Shown here one piece after another: positions 23,353-33,083 of a stretch of 64,000 nt of DNA. The stretch is from Uliginosibacterium flavum (GTDB lineage Bacteria; Pseudomonadota; Gammaproteobacteria; Burkholderiales; Rhodocyclaceae): the NCBI RefSeq assembly GCF_040566545.1, contig NZ_JBEWZI010000004.1, positions 182,493 to 246,492 of the forward strand, written 5' to 3'. The notes beneath the pieces were generated by a model. That model saw only the letters and a program-made list of their open reading frames with translations, did not search any database and was not told where the DNA came from. The translations under genes were made by a program, and so were the position numbers. Numbering within the stretch: position 1 is the stretch's first letter; each line of letters begins with the position of its first letter.

Positions 23353-26300
23353 ATGACCCGCCCCTTGCCAGCCTCTTCCCCGCTTCAGCCCTTATCCCTG
23401 ATCAGCCTGCCCAAGCCCGGTCAGCGCTTCGATGTGCCGCGCCTGCATGGTTCGGCGGACGCCGCCGCGCTGGCGCAACTGGCCGCCAGCGGACAGAAGC
23501 TGCTGGTGATCACGGCCAATCCGCTGGATGCGCAGCGCCTGACCGAGGAAGTGCAGTGGCTAGCGCCGGGCCTGCGCGTGCATCTGCTGCCGGACTGGGA
23601 AACCCTGCCCTACGACAGCTTCTCGCCGCACCAGGATCTGATCTCGGAACGCCTGGCCACGCTCTACGCGATCCAGAAGGGCGAGTCGGACATCACCATT
23701 GCGCCGGCCTCCACCGCGCTGTATCGCATGGCGCCGCCGTCCTACATGGCGGGCTACACTTTCTTCCTGAAGACCAAGGACACGCTCGATCTGGATGCCT
23801 TCAAGCTGCAGATGGCGCTGGCCGGTTATGAACATGTCACGCAGGTGATCCGCCCCGGCGAGTTCTCGGTGCGCGGCGGCCTGGTCGATCTGTTCCCGAT
23901 GGGCACGCAGTTGCCGTTTCGCATCGACCTGTTCGACGACGAGATCGACACCATCCGCACCTTCGATCCGGACACACAGCGCACGGTGTATCCAGTGCCG
24001 GAAATCCGCCTGCTACCGGCGCGCGAATTCCCGATGGATGACAAGGCCAAGAGCGCCTTCCGCGCGCGTTTCCGCGAGGCTTTCGAGGGCGACCCGACCA
24101 AATCGGTGATCTACAAGGACATCTCCAACGGCGTCGCCTCAGCCGGTATCGAGTACTACCTGCCGCTGTTTTTTGAAGAGACGGCGACGCTGTTCGATTA
24201 CCTGCCGAAAAAGGTGCTGCTGGTCACGCACCAGGACGTACCGGCCGCCATAGAGGCCTTCTGGGCCGAGGCCCGCAACCGCTACAAGCTGATGTCCGGC
24301 GACCGCGCACGGCCGCTGCTGGCGCCGGAGCAACTCTTCCTGCCAGCCGAGGCTTTCTTTGTCGCGGCCAAGGAATTGCCGCGTATGGCCATCTCTGCTC
24401 CCGGCGAAGCCGCTGAACGCCCCCCTCTCCCGCCTGCGGGAGAGGGACTGGGGGAGAGGGCTTCGGGCGACACGGCGCCCTCTCCCGGCCCTGCGGGCCA
24501 CCCTCTCCCGCAGGCGGGCGAGGGAATGTCAACGCCCACCGCGCCCCTGCCCGACCTCTCGGTCGAGCGCAAAGCGACCGACCCGCTGCATCGCCTCAAG
24601 CACTTCCTCGCCAACTTCCCCTGGCGCGTGCTGCTGCTGGCCGAGTCCGCCGGGCGGGCGCAGACGATCAGCGATTACTTTGCCGAGTACGAATTGCGCC
24701 CGGCGGCGAGTGCCGATCTGGCCGGCTTCATGGCCAGCGACGCTAAGCTGGCGCTGGCCGTCGGCCCGTTGAATGCCGGCTTCGTGCTGCCCAGCGCGAA
24801 CATCGCGATCCTCACCGAGAACGAGCTTTACGCCTCGCAGGTACGCCCGCGCGGGCGTGGCCGCGATGCGCGCAAGAGTTCGGTCGAAGGCTTCCTCAAG
24901 GATCTGTCCGAGCTCAAGATCGGCGACCCGGTGGTGCACAGCAGCCACGGCATCGGCCGCTATCACGGCCTCGTTCACATGGATCTGGGCGAAGGCGATA
25001 CGGAATTTTTGCATCTGGAATACGCCGAGGACACCAAGCTCTACGTGCCCGTCTCCCAGCTGCACCTGATCACGCGCTATGCCGGCGCCGATCCGGAAAC
25101 CATCGGCCTGCACAAGCTCGGCTCCGGCCAGTGGGAAAAGGCCAAGCGCAAGGCCGCGCAACAGGTGCGCGACACGGCCGTCGAGCTGCTCGCCTTGTAC
25201 GCCAAACGCGCGGCGCGCCCCGGTCACAAATTCGATTTCAAGCAGCACGATCTGGACGCCTTCGCCGAGGGCTTCGGCTTCGAGGAAACGCCGGACCAGC
25301 TCGCCGCGATCAACGCGGTAGTCGAGGACATGCGCAGCGGCCGGCCGATGGACCGGCTGGTGTGCGGCGACGTGGGCTTCGGCAAGACCGAAGTCGCGCT
25401 GCGCGCCGCCTTCATCGCGATTAATGATGGCAAACAGGTCGTCGTGCTGTGCCCGACGACCCTGCTCGCCGAGCAGCATTTCCAGACCTTCTCGGATCGC
25501 TTTGCCGACTGGCCGGTGAAGATCGCCGAGCTGTCGCGCTTCCGCACTGCGGCTGAGCAAACCGAGGCGCTCAAGCTGGCTGCCGAAGGCAAGATCGACA
25601 TCCTGATCGGCACCCACCGCCTGCTGCAGAAAGACGTGGTGCTCAAGCGCCTCGGTCTGGTCGTGATCGACGAGGAACACCGTTTCGGCGTACGTCAGAA
25701 AGAGGCACTGAAATCCATGCGCAGCGAGGTCGACATCCTGACCCTGACCGCCACGCCGATTCCGCGCACGCTGGGCATGGCCATGGAAGGCCTGCGCGAA
25801 TTCTCGATCATCGCCACCGCACCGCAGAAGCGTCTGGCCATCAAGACCTTCGTGCAGAGCTATAGCAAGGGCGTGATCCGCGAAGCCGTGCTGCGCGAAT
25901 TCAAGCGCGGCGGGCAGGTCTACTTCCTGCACAACGAAGTCGACACCATCGAGAACATGCGCAACTCGCTGACCGAGTTGCTGCCCGAGGCACGCATCGT
26001 CGTCGGCCACGGCCAGATGAACGAGCGCGAGCTGGAACGCGTGATGAAGGACTTCACCGCCCAGCGCGCCAACCTGCTGCTGTGCACGACCATCATCGAA
26101 ACCGGCATCAACATCCCGACCGCCAACACCATTGTCATCAACCGGGCGGATCGCTTCGGCCTCGCGCAGTTGCACCAGTTGCGCGGCCGCGTCGGGCGCT
26201 CGCACCATCAGGCCTACGCCTACCTGCTGACCGACACCACCAAGCCCACCGCCAACGCGCAGAAACGCCTCGAAGCGATTGCCATGATGGACGAGCTGGG

Positions 26301-26913
26301 CTCGGGCTTCTATCTCGCGATGCACGACCTGGAAATTCGCGGCGCCGGCGAAGTGCTGGGTGATTCACAATCCGGCGAGATCATGCAGATCGGCTTCTCG
26401 CTGTATTCCGAGATGCTCAAGCGCGCCGTCAAGGCATTGCAATCAGGCAAGGAAGTCGATCTGGCGCAACCGCTGGACGTGGCCTCCGAAATCAACCTGC
26501 ATAGCCCGGCGCTGCTGCCAGACAAGTATTGCCCGGACATCCAGGAACGCCTGACACTGTACAAACGCATGGCCAACTGCGAGGACGGCGACGAGCTGCT
26601 GGGCATCCAGGAAGAGCTGATCGACCGCTTCGGCGAGATGCCGGCGCAAACCCTGGCGCTGATGGAAACCCACAAGCTGCGCGTCGCCGCCAAGCCGCTG
26701 GGCATCATCAAGATCGACGCCAGCGAATCGCGCATCCACCTGCAATTCGAGCCGAACCCGCCGATCGAGCCGATCACCATCATCAAGCTGATCCAGAACA
26801 ACCGGAACTGGAAGCTCGCCGGGCAGGACAAGCTCACCATCAACATCACCGCCGACACCCTGGCCGAGCGCGCGAGCAAGGTGAGGAATGTGTTGAAGCA
26901 GCTGGGCGGGTGA
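23353..26913 (+). CDS. mfd: transcription-repair coupling factor Mfd
   Basis: About 1186 residues. It displaces RNA polymerase stalled at lesions and recruits UvrA. The UvrB-like N-terminal module, the RNA-polymerase-interacting domain (DPVVHSSHGIGRYHGL), and the RecG-like translocase with GDVGFGKTEVALRAAF, VIDEEHRFG and TATPIPRTLGMAM are all present, as is the C-terminal TRCF domain. A nine-codon longer start (23326) is possible; neither has a clear ribosome binding site. Residues about 357-391 are encoded by a CTCTCCC/GGGAGAG palindromic repeat inserted in frame between two conserved segments (FVAAKELPRMAI and LPDLSVERKATDPLHRLKHF), adding roughly 40 residues to a region that is normally a linker. 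Confidence 0.97.
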   Translation: MTRPLPASSPLQPLSLISLPKPGQRFDVPRLHGSADAAALAQLAASGQKLLVITANPLDAQRLTEEVQWLAPGLRVHLLPDWETLPYDSFSPHQDLISERLATLYAIQKGESDITIAPASTALYRMAPPSYMAGYTFFLKTKDTLDLDAFKLQMALAGYEHVTQVIRPGEFSVRGGLVDLFPMGTQLPFRIDLFDDEIDTIRTFDPDTQRTVYPVPEIRLLPAREFPMDDKAKSAFRARFREAFEGDPTKSVIYKDISNGVASAGIEYYLPLFFEETATLFDYLPKKVLLVTHQDVPAAIEAFWAEARNRYKLMSGDRARPLLAPEQLFLPAEAFFVAAKELPRMAISAPGEAAERPPLPPAGEGLGERASGDTAPSPGPAGHPLPQAGEGMSTPTAPLPDLSVERKATDPLHRLKHFLANFPWRVLLLAESAGRAQTISDYFAEYELRPAASADLAGFMASDAKLALAVGPLNAGFVLPSANIAILTENELYASQVRPRGRGRDARKSSVEGFLKDLSELKIGDPVVHSSHGIGRYHGLVHMDLGEGDTEFLHLEYAEDTKLYVPVSQLHLITRYAGADPETIGLHKLGSGQWEKAKRKAAQQVRDTAVELLALYAKRAARPGHKFDFKQHDLDAFAEGFGFEETPDQLAAINAVVEDMRSGRPMDRLVCGDVGFGKTEVALRAAFIAINDGKQVVVLCPTTLLAEQHFQTFSDRFADWPVKIAELSRFRTAAEQTEALKLAAEGKIDILIGTHRLLQKDVVLKRLGLVVIDEEHRFGVRQKEALKSMRSEVDILTLTATPIPRTLGMAMEGLREFSIIATAPQKRLAIKTFVQSYSKGVIREAVLREFKRGGQVYFLHNEVDTIENMRNSLTELLPEARIVVGHGQMNERELERVMKDFTAQRANLLLCTTIIETGINIPTANTIVINRADRFGLAQLHQLRGRVGRSHHQAYAYLLTDTTKPTANAQKRLEAIAMMDELGSGFYLAMHDLEIRGAGEVLGDSQSGEIMQIGFSLYSEMLKRAVKALQSGKEVDLAQPLDVASEINLHSPALLPDKYCPDIQERLTLYKRMANCEDGDELLGIQEELIDRFGEMPAQTLALMETHKLRVAAKPLGIIKIDASESRIHLQFEPNPPIEPITIIKLIQNNRNWKLAGQDKLTINITADTLAERASKVRNVLKQLGG
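24421..24530. repeat. palindromic repeat inserted in frame within mfd
   Basis: A 24-base arm at 24423-24446 (CCCTCTCCCGCCTGCGGGAG and four more bases) matches the reverse complement of 24501-24524 at 23 of 24 positions; each arm is also self-complementary. The central CTGGGGGAGAGGGC and trailing GAGGGAATGT words recur in non-coding gaps at 56.86 and 63.3 kb. The encoded peptide is Pro/Gly-rich. Confidence 0.8.
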
Positions 26914-27102
26914 GGTCGGCCGCCTGCGGCGGAGGACTGAGCAATGAGTGCTGAGGACTGAGAGGGCATCCCTGCACAGCCGCGCCCGCATTGGCTCTTT
27001 GGGCGGGGGTGCTGCAACGCCAATACAGGCGCGGCTCGCCGGGGTGCCGCCTGCGGCGGCGAGCGGCGCTACAGGCATGCCATCAAAGCAGTCATCCAAA
27101 AG

Positions 27103-27131
27103 CAGAAAGCCGACACGAAGTCGGCTTTCTG
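27103..27131 (-). terminator. hairpin terminator of pntAB
   Basis: CAGAAAGCCGAC-acgaa-GTCGGCTTTCTG, a 12-bp perfect stem 20 bases beyond the pntB stop codon. On the minus strand CTTTT follows. The upstream gap 26914-27102 also contains short direct repeats (GAGGACTGAG twice) and a GC-rich palindrome, with no gene. Confidence 0.75.
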
Positions 27132-27150
27132 TTGATCAATCAACCGCGAA

Positions 27151-28569
27151 TCAAGATTTCAAAGCAGTCAACACCTCATCCAGCATCTTTTTGGCATCGC
27201 CAAACAGCATGCGGTTGTTGTCCTTGTAGAACAACGGATTGTCGACGCCGGCGTAGCCCGAAGCCATCGAACGCTTCATCACGATCGAGGTCTTGGCCTT
27301 CCACACTTCCAGCACCGGCATGCCGGCGATGGGGCTGCTCGGGTCTTCCTGCGCGGCCGGGTTCACGATGTCGTTGGCGCCAATCACCATGACCACATCG
27401 GTCTCCGGGAAGTCGTCGTTGATCTCGTCCATTTCCATCACGATGTCGTAAGGCACCTTGGCTTCGGCCAGCAACACGTTCATGTGGCCCGGCATGCGGC
27501 CTGCCACCGGGTGGATGGCGAAGCGCACGTTCACGCCTTTTTCGCGCAGGTGGCGAGTGATCTCGAAGACGGTGTGCTGAGCTTGTGCCACGGCCATGCC
27601 ATAGCCCGGAACGATGACCACACTCTTGGCTTCGCGCAGCAGTTCAGTGGTTTCAGCGGCCAGGATCGGGCTCACCTCACCGACAGGTTCAGCGCTGCCG
27701 CCAGCTGCCTTGGGTGCGGGCGTGCCACCGTCAGAACCGAAACCACCGGCAATTACGCTGATGAAATTGCGGTTCATCGCCGAGCACATGATGTACGACA
27801 GAATCGCACCACTGGAGCCAACCAGCGCACCGGTCACGATCAGCAGATCGTTGGAGAGCATGAAGCCGGTCGCTGCAGCAGCCCAGCCGGAGTAGCTATT
27901 GAGCATCGAGACCACGACCGGCATGTCGGCACCGCCGATAGCCATCACCATGTGGATACCAAAAAGCAGCGCAATCGCGGTCATCACGATCAGCGGGATC
28001 ATGCCGGCAGAGACGGTTTCGGCCTGCAGGAAGGCGTAGCCGAAGTAGATGACGACCAAGAGGCCGATCAGGTTGAGCAGGTGACGGCCCGGCAGCAACA
28101 AGGGCTTGCCGCCGATTTTGCCGGACAGCTTGCCAAAGGCGATCACTGAACCCGAGAAGGTCACGGCGCCAATCAGGATGCCGATGTAAATCTCGATTTC
28201 GTGGATGGATTTTTCCGCACCGGTGAGAGTGATGGACGTGTCGATGTAGCTGGCAAAACCAACCAGACAGGCAGCCAGACCGACCATGCTGTGCATGAAG
28301 GCCACCAACTCGGGCATTTGCGTCATTTTGACGACGCGCGCCAGATACACACCGATCACACCACCAACCACCATGGCGCCAATGATCCACGGCAGGCCGA
28401 TAGACGCCACGCGCGGGCCAAATACCGTGGCCAGCACGGCAATCGCCATGCCGATCATGCCGTAGAGGTTGCCGCGAAGCGCGGTTTCCTGGTTGGACAA
28501 ACCGCCCAGACACAGGATGAAAAGAATAGTTGCTCCGAGATAGGAGACTGTAGCCAGACTTGCAGACAT
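27151..28569 (-). CDS. pntB: NAD(P) transhydrogenase subunit beta
   Basis: 472 residues. It provides the NADP(H)-binding domain III (from about residue 285: VVIVPGYGMAVAQAQHTV, then GRMPGHMNVLLAEA and VIGANDIVNPAAQ) and the N-terminal membrane helices of the proton-translocating transhydrogenase. The enzyme reduces NADP with NADH at the expense of the proton gradient. pntA ends 14 bases upstream, so they form one operon. Confidence 0.97.
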   Translation of the reverse strand: MSASLATVSYLGATILFILCLGGLSNQETALRGNLYGMIGMAIAVLATVFGPRVASIGLPWIIGAMVVGGVIGVYLARVVKMTQMPELVAFMHSMVGLAACLVGFASYIDTSITLTGAEKSIHEIEIYIGILIGAVTFSGSVIAFGKLSGKIGGKPLLLPGRHLLNLIGLLVVIYFGYAFLQAETVSAGMIPLIVMTAIALLFGIHMVMAIGGADMPVVVSMLNSYSGWAAAATGFMLSNDLLIVTGALVGSSGAILSYIMCSAMNRNFISVIAGGFGSDGGTPAPKAAGGSAEPVGEVSPILAAETTELLREAKSVVIVPGYGMAVAQAQHTVFEITRHLREKGVNVRFAIHPVAGRMPGHMNVLLAEAKVPYDIVMEMDEINDDFPETDVVMVIGANDIVNPAAQEDPSSPIAGMPVLEVWKAKTSIVMKRSMASGYAGVDNPLFYKDNNRMLFGDAKKMLDEVLTALKS

Positions 28570-28583
28570 GTTATTTCTTCCCC

Positions 28584-30185
28584 TTACTTGCGGAACATCG
28601 CCAGCATGCGCTGGGTCACGGCGAAGCCGCCGAACATATTGATGGTGGCCAGCACGATGGAGCCGATAGCGAGCCAGCGGATCACTTCGTCAGGACGCGA
28701 GACGCCCGAAAGCAGGCTGTCCGACACCGGCGGAGCGATCTGCACCAAGGCGCCGATCGCGATGATGCTGCTGACCGCATTGGTCACGCTCATCAGCGGC
28801 GTATGCAGGGCCGGCTTCACGTTCCACACCACCATATAGCCGACGAAGCAGGCCAGCACGAACACCGTGAAGTGGCCGAGGAAGGCTGCCGGTGCGTTGG
28901 CACCAATCAGCCAGAACAGCACACCCGCAATCCCGAACATGACGGCCATTTTCTGATGGGACATCGGTTCGCCACCGCCGCCGTGACCATGACCCGACGC
29001 CTTCTTCACGACCGGTGCAGCTGCGGCCGGCCTGGCTGCCGCTACAGGGGCTTTGAGCGCAGGCGCCGGCCAGGTGATCTCGCCGTCCTTGATGACCGTC
29101 AGGCCGCGAATGGCGTCGTCTTCCATGTTGACGTTGATGAGGCCGTCCTTGGTCTTGCACAGCTCTTCCGTCAGACGGAACAGGTTGCTTGCGTAAAGCG
29201 TCGAGGACTGGCGGGACAGGCGACTGACCAGATCGGTATAGCCGATGATGGTCACGCCATGTTTGACCACAGCCTGGCCGGGTTCGGTCAATTCGCAGTT
29301 GCCGCCCTGTTCGGCAGCCATGTCGACGATGACGCTGCCGGGCTTCATGCTCTGCACCATTTCGGCGGTGATGAGCTTCGGAGCGGGCTTGCCGGGAATC
29401 AGCGCGGTAGTGATGATGATGTCCACTTCGCGGGCCTGCTTGGCATACATCTCGCGCTGGGCTTGCATGAAGCCCTCGGACATGACTTTGGCGTAACCGC
29501 CACCGCCCGAGCCTTCTTCCTCGTATTCGACCTTGACGAACTCGCCGCCCAACGACTTGACCTGATCAGCCACTTCGGCGCGCGTATCGTTGGCGCGCAC
29601 GATGGCACCCAGACCGGCTGCTGTACCGATGGCAGCCAGACCGGCCACACCGGCGCCAGCGATGAAGACCTTGGCCGGCGGCACCTTGCCGGCAGCGGTG
29701 ATCTGGCCATTGAAGAAGCGGCCGAAACCATTCGCAGCCTCGATCACGGCACGATAACCCGCCACGCCAGCTTGCGAGGTCAGCGCATCCATTTTCTGGG
29801 CACGGCTCAATTGACGCGGCAATGCGTCGATGGCCAGCACGGTGACTTTCTTGGCGGCGAGCTTCTGCATCAACTCGGGGTTCTGGGCAGGCCAGATGAA
29901 GGAAATCAGCGTACCGCCTTCGCGCATCAAGCCGACTTCTTCATCACTCGGGCCGCGTACCTTGAAAACGATGTCGGCGCCAGACCACAGCTTCGCTGCG
30001 CTCTCGGCAATCTCGGCACCGGCTGCACGGTAAGCGTCATCGCTGAAGTTCGCCAGATCGCCGGCGCCCGATTCAACTGTCAGCTTGAAACCCAGTTTGA
30101 TCAGCTTTTCTACGACATCGGGAACAGTCGCGACGCGTTTCTCCCCGGCAAAAACTTCCCTGGGCACCCCTATAACTAGTGACAT
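28584..30185 (-). CDS. pntA: NAD(P) transhydrogenase subunit alpha
   Basis: 533 residues from MSLVIGVPREVFAGEKRVAT, the conserved start of domain I; GGAGA lies seven bases upstream. It binds NAD(H) (AGAGVAGLAAIGTAAGLGA near residue 170) and ends with four membrane helices, so this is the fused PntA form rather than the split PntAA/PntAB form. A His/Gly-rich linker (HGHGGGG, about residue 424) joins the two parts. It is followed by pntB. Confidence 0.97.
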   Translation of the reverse strand: MSLVIGVPREVFAGEKRVATVPDVVEKLIKLGFKLTVESGAGDLANFSDDAYRAAGAEIAESAAKLWSGADIVFKVRGPSDEEVGLMREGGTLISFIWPAQNPELMQKLAAKKVTVLAIDALPRQLSRAQKMDALTSQAGVAGYRAVIEAANGFGRFFNGQITAAGKVPPAKVFIAGAGVAGLAAIGTAAGLGAIVRANDTRAEVADQVKSLGGEFVKVEYEEEGSGGGGYAKVMSEGFMQAQREMYAKQAREVDIIITTALIPGKPAPKLITAEMVQSMKPGSVIVDMAAEQGGNCELTEPGQAVVKHGVTIIGYTDLVSRLSRQSSTLYASNLFRLTEELCKTKDGLINVNMEDDAIRGLTVIKDGEITWPAPALKAPVAAARPAAAAPVVKKASGHGHGGGGEPMSHQKMAVMFGIAGVLFWLIGANAPAAFLGHFTVFVLACFVGYMVVWNVKPALHTPLMSVTNAVSSIIAIGALVQIAPPVSDSLLSGVSRPDEVIRWLAIGSIVLATINMFGGFAVTQRMLAMFRK

Positions 30186-30408
30186 TCTCTGTTCTCCATT
30201 AATGATTTGCATCCAGCAAAAGGTGTGGTTCAAAGCAAAGGGGTTTTGCAGCACCCCGTTGACATCCACACCCCTTGCGTTGCCGCCACAGCGATCATCA
30301 ATTTCTGATCACGCGTGGTCTTCCTTGTAAAATCGGCGCAATTCCCCTGATGCCAGCGGGGCTGCAGGCCAGCATGATACTGTGGTCTACTCATTTCTGG
30401 ATGACGCT

Positions 30409-31512
30409 ATGCACAAAGCTCCTGAACGCAAGGCCAGACGCCGCCGTACGGCATACGCTCCCAAGGCTGGACAAGCCCCCGGCAGCATCATCCATGTGGG
30501 CGAGATCAAAGTCGATCAAACCAGCTTCAGCCTCTTCGATTACGACGCAGAAGACTTGCGCGAGATCACTTTCGACACGCTCGAAGCCTCGCGCCAGCAC
30601 AAGCGTGAGCACGCCATGATCTGGTTAAATGTGCATGGCGTACATGAACCACAGGTCATGGAGGAGATCGGCCGCCGCTTCGACCTGCACCCGCTGGTGC
30701 TCGAAGACATTGCCAACACCCGCCAGCGCCCCAAGCTCGACGAATACGGACACTACAGCTTCATCGTACTGCGCAGCTTTCGCTATGACCAAAGCCTGCA
30801 CGACGCCTCCTCTGATCAGATCAGCCTGATTCTGGGCAAGGATTTTGTCCTGAGCTTTCAGGAACGCTCGTCCGGCCTTTTCGATCCGATCCGCAACCGC
30901 CTGCGCAAGCGCATCGGCAATCTGCGCGCCGCCGGCCCGGACGGTCTGCTCCACGCCCTGATCGATGCAGTGGTCGACCAATATTTCGTAGTTGTCGAAG
31001 CCATGAGCGATGACGTGGAAGATCTGGAAGACAAGCTACTCAGCGGCACCGATCTCCACAGTATCGAAGAGATCAACCATTTCAAGCACGAAGCCCTGGA
31101 AATCCGCCGCGCCGTATGGCCACTGCGCGAAGTGCTCAACAGCGTACAGCGCATGCCGGGCGGGCTGCTATCGAGCGAGACCCAGCTGTACTTTCGTGAC
31201 GTGTATGACCACACCGTACATGTAATTGAACAACTCGACTCCCTGCGCGAGTTGATCAGCGGCCTCCTCGACATCTATCTGTCGTCGGTCAGCAACCGCC
31301 TGAATGCCGAGGTGCGCATGCTCACCGTAGTGACCACTGTTTTCGCTCCGGCCACGCTGCTCACCGGATTCTTCGGCATGAACTTCCGCTACATCCCGTG
31401 GCTGGATCGGCAAGATGGCTGGGTGCTGGTCGTGATGATGATTGTGGCAGCTGCCCTGGCGCTGATCACCGCCCTGTTCTGGCGCCGCTGGTGGGTACGG
31501 ATCAATAGCTGA
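30409..31512 (+). CDS. CorA-family magnesium/cobalt transporter
   Basis: 367 residues. A long cytoplasmic N-terminal domain (HPLVLEDIANTRQRPKLDEY is a conserved CorA segment) is followed by two C-terminal membrane helices with the signature GMN (FGMNF, about residue 321) between them. The C-terminus is basic. Forms the pentameric Mg2+ channel in the inner membrane. A GTG nine codons upstream is an alternative start; the ATG is preferred. Confidence 0.93.
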   Translation: MHKAPERKARRRRTAYAPKAGQAPGSIIHVGEIKVDQTSFSLFDYDAEDLREITFDTLEASRQHKREHAMIWLNVHGVHEPQVMEEIGRRFDLHPLVLEDIANTRQRPKLDEYGHYSFIVLRSFRYDQSLHDASSDQISLILGKDFVLSFQERSSGLFDPIRNRLRKRIGNLRAAGPDGLLHALIDAVVDQYFVVVEAMSDDVEDLEDKLLSGTDLHSIEEINHFKHEALEIRRAVWPLREVLNSVQRMPGGLLSSETQLYFRDVYDHTVHVIEQLDSLRELISGLLDIYLSSVSNRLNAEVRMLTVVTTVFAPATLLTGFFGMNFRYIPWLDRQDGWVLVVMMIVAAALALITALFWRRWWVRINS

Positions 31513-31533
31513 GCGAGAATCGAAACCACATTC

Positions 31534-31593
31534 CCGTAGGGCCGACTTCAGTCGGCCTCCACGCCCGGTGTGCGACTGAAGTCGCACCTACGG
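31534..31593. repeat. pair of REP-like palindromes, head to head
   Basis: CGTAGGGCCGAC-TTCA-GTCGGC is followed by TGTGCGAC-TGAA-GTCGCACCTACG, i.e. two hairpins in opposite orientation with matching GTAGG/CCTAC ends. It lies between corA and aat; the aat reading frame stays open through it, but the protein family indicates a later start. Confidence 0.8.
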
Positions 31594-31626
31594 AAAACAG
31601 AGCCCCAAAGTCCCCAGTCCCCAACA

Positions 31627-32334
31627 ATGATCCCCTGCCTGCCACCCGACCACCCCGCCTTTCCGCCGACGCACAAAGCCCTGCGCGATCCGAACGGCTT
31701 GCTTGCGGCAGGTGGACAACTGGCGCCGGAATGGATCCTTGCGGCCTACCGGCAGGGGATTTTTCCGTGGTTCTCGCAGGGCGATCCGATCCTGTGGTGG
31801 AGCCCAGACCCGCGCATGGTGGTCATCCCCGAGCAGGCCCGCCTGACAGGCTCACTACGCAAGACTCTGCGTCGGGGGGCCTTCGAGATCCGCTGTGACA
31901 GCGCCTTTCCGGCCGTCATGGCCGCCTGCGCCGCCCCGCGCAGCTACGCCGACGGCACCTGGATTGTCGATGAGATGCGCGAAGCCTACTGCGCCCTGCA
32001 CGAACTGGGCTGGGCGCACAGTGTCGAAACCTGGATTGATGGCGAACTGGTCGGCGGCCTGTATGGCGTGGCGATTGGGCGCGCCTTCTTTGGCGAATCC
32101 ATGTTTCACCGCGCCACCGACGCCTCCAAGATCGCTTTTGCCCATCTGGTGCGGCTGCTGACGCGCGAGAATTTCGCCATACTCGACTGCCAGATGAGCA
32201 CGGCCCATCTGGCCTCGCTGGGCGGACAGGAAATGCCTCGGCAAGAATTTGTCACAGGCCTCAAGGAATGGACGCAGGACGCCGTTGCCGGCAAATGGCC
32301 GGCGGATTTCGCCCGGGCAAACTGGAGTATCTGA
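31627..32334 (+). CDS. aat: leucyl/phenylalanyl-tRNA--protein transferase
   Basis: 235 residues. It adds Leu or Phe to N-terminal Arg/Lys of proteins and so marks them for ClpAP through the N-degron pathway. Conserved segments include GLLAAGGQLAPEWILAAYRQ, GIFPWFSQGDPILWWSPDPR, HSVETWIDGELVGGLYGVAI and FFGESMFHRATDASK. The open frame begins further upstream inside a REP repeat, but the family N-terminus sets the start here. No strong ribosome binding site. The stop overlaps the next start (TGATG). Confidence 0.96.
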   Translation: MIPCLPPDHPAFPPTHKALRDPNGLLAAGGQLAPEWILAAYRQGIFPWFSQGDPILWWSPDPRMVVIPEQARLTGSLRKTLRRGAFEIRCDSAFPAVMAACAAPRSYADGTWIVDEMREAYCALHELGWAHSVETWIDGELVGGLYGVAIGRAFFGESMFHRATDASKIAFAHLVRLLTRENFAILDCQMSTAHLASLGGQEMPRQEFVTGLKEWTQDAVAGKWPADFARANWSI

Positions 32335-33083
32335 TGTCGCAGTTGCAAGACCTTCCCTACTCGCTGCTGCAGTTTTACGCCACCGCGCCCTACGAGTGCT
32401 CCTATCTGCCCGCGCACGTCGCGCGCTCGCAAGTGGCCACGCCCGGCCATCTGATCGACACTCTGCTGTATGGCGAACTGGTGCGTGGCGGTTTCCGTCG
32501 CAGCGGCGTCTACACCTACCGGCCGTATTGCGACGCCTGCCATGCCTGCGTGCCGGTGCGCGTGCCGGTGACCCAATTCAAACCCTCGCGCAGCCAGACC
32601 CGCGCCTGGCGCAAACACGCCAATCTGGTCGCCGAAGAACACCCTCTGGAATTCTCCGACGAGCACTACGCTCTGTATCGCCGCTACCAGCACGCCCGCC
32701 ACGCTGGCGGCGGCATGGATCAGGACGGGCGCGAGCAATACACCCATTTTCTGCTCGAAAGCCAGGTCGATACACGGCTCGTCGCCTTCCGCGAAGACGG
32801 CGTGCTGCGCATGGTCTCGATCATCGACTGCCTGCCGGACGGTCTCTCCAGCGTTTACACCTTCTACGACCCGGACATGCCCGGCGCGGCCTACGGCACC
32901 TACAACGTGCTGTGGCAGATCGAAGCCTGCAAACAGATCGGCCGCCCCTGGCTGTATCTGGGCTACTGGATCCGTGACAGCGCCAAGATGAATTACAAGC
33001 AACGCTTTGCCCCGCTTGAAGGCCGGATTGCCGGAAGCTGGCGCGTGCTGAACGAAGCAGATTTCCGCCTGCTCGGCGACTAA
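32334..33083 (+). CDS. bpt: aspartate/glutamate leucyltransferase (Bpt/Ate-like arginyltransferase family)
   Basis: 249 residues from MSQLQDLPYSLLQFYATAPY. The N-terminal Cys motifs (YECSYLP, YCDACHACVPVRVP) and C-terminal domain (YTFYDPDMPGAAYGTYNVLW, YLGYWIRDSAKMNYKQRFAP) match the bacterial ATE family, which attaches Leu to N-terminal Asp/Glu. The ATG overlaps the aat stop by one base, so both N-degron transferases are made from one transcript. Confidence 0.95.
   Translation: MSQLQDLPYSLLQFYATAPYECSYLPAHVARSQVATPGHLIDTLLYGELVRGGFRRSGVYTYRPYCDACHACVPVRVPVTQFKPSRSQTRAWRKHANLVAEEHPLEFSDEHYALYRRYQHARHAGGGMDQDGREQYTHFLLESQVDTRLVAFREDGVLRMVSIIDCLPDGLSSVYTFYDPDMPGAAYGTYNVLWQIEACKQIGRPWLYLGYWIRDSAKMNYKQRFAPLEGRIAGSWRVLNEADFRLLGD

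Noticed and set aside
24529..26325. 598-codon open frame antisense to mfd
   Set aside because: Mirror of the helicase codons; no start signal or recognisable domain.
31570..31626. Upstream extension of aat through the REP repeat
   Set aside because: The extra residues are translated palindrome; the conserved protein begins at 31627.
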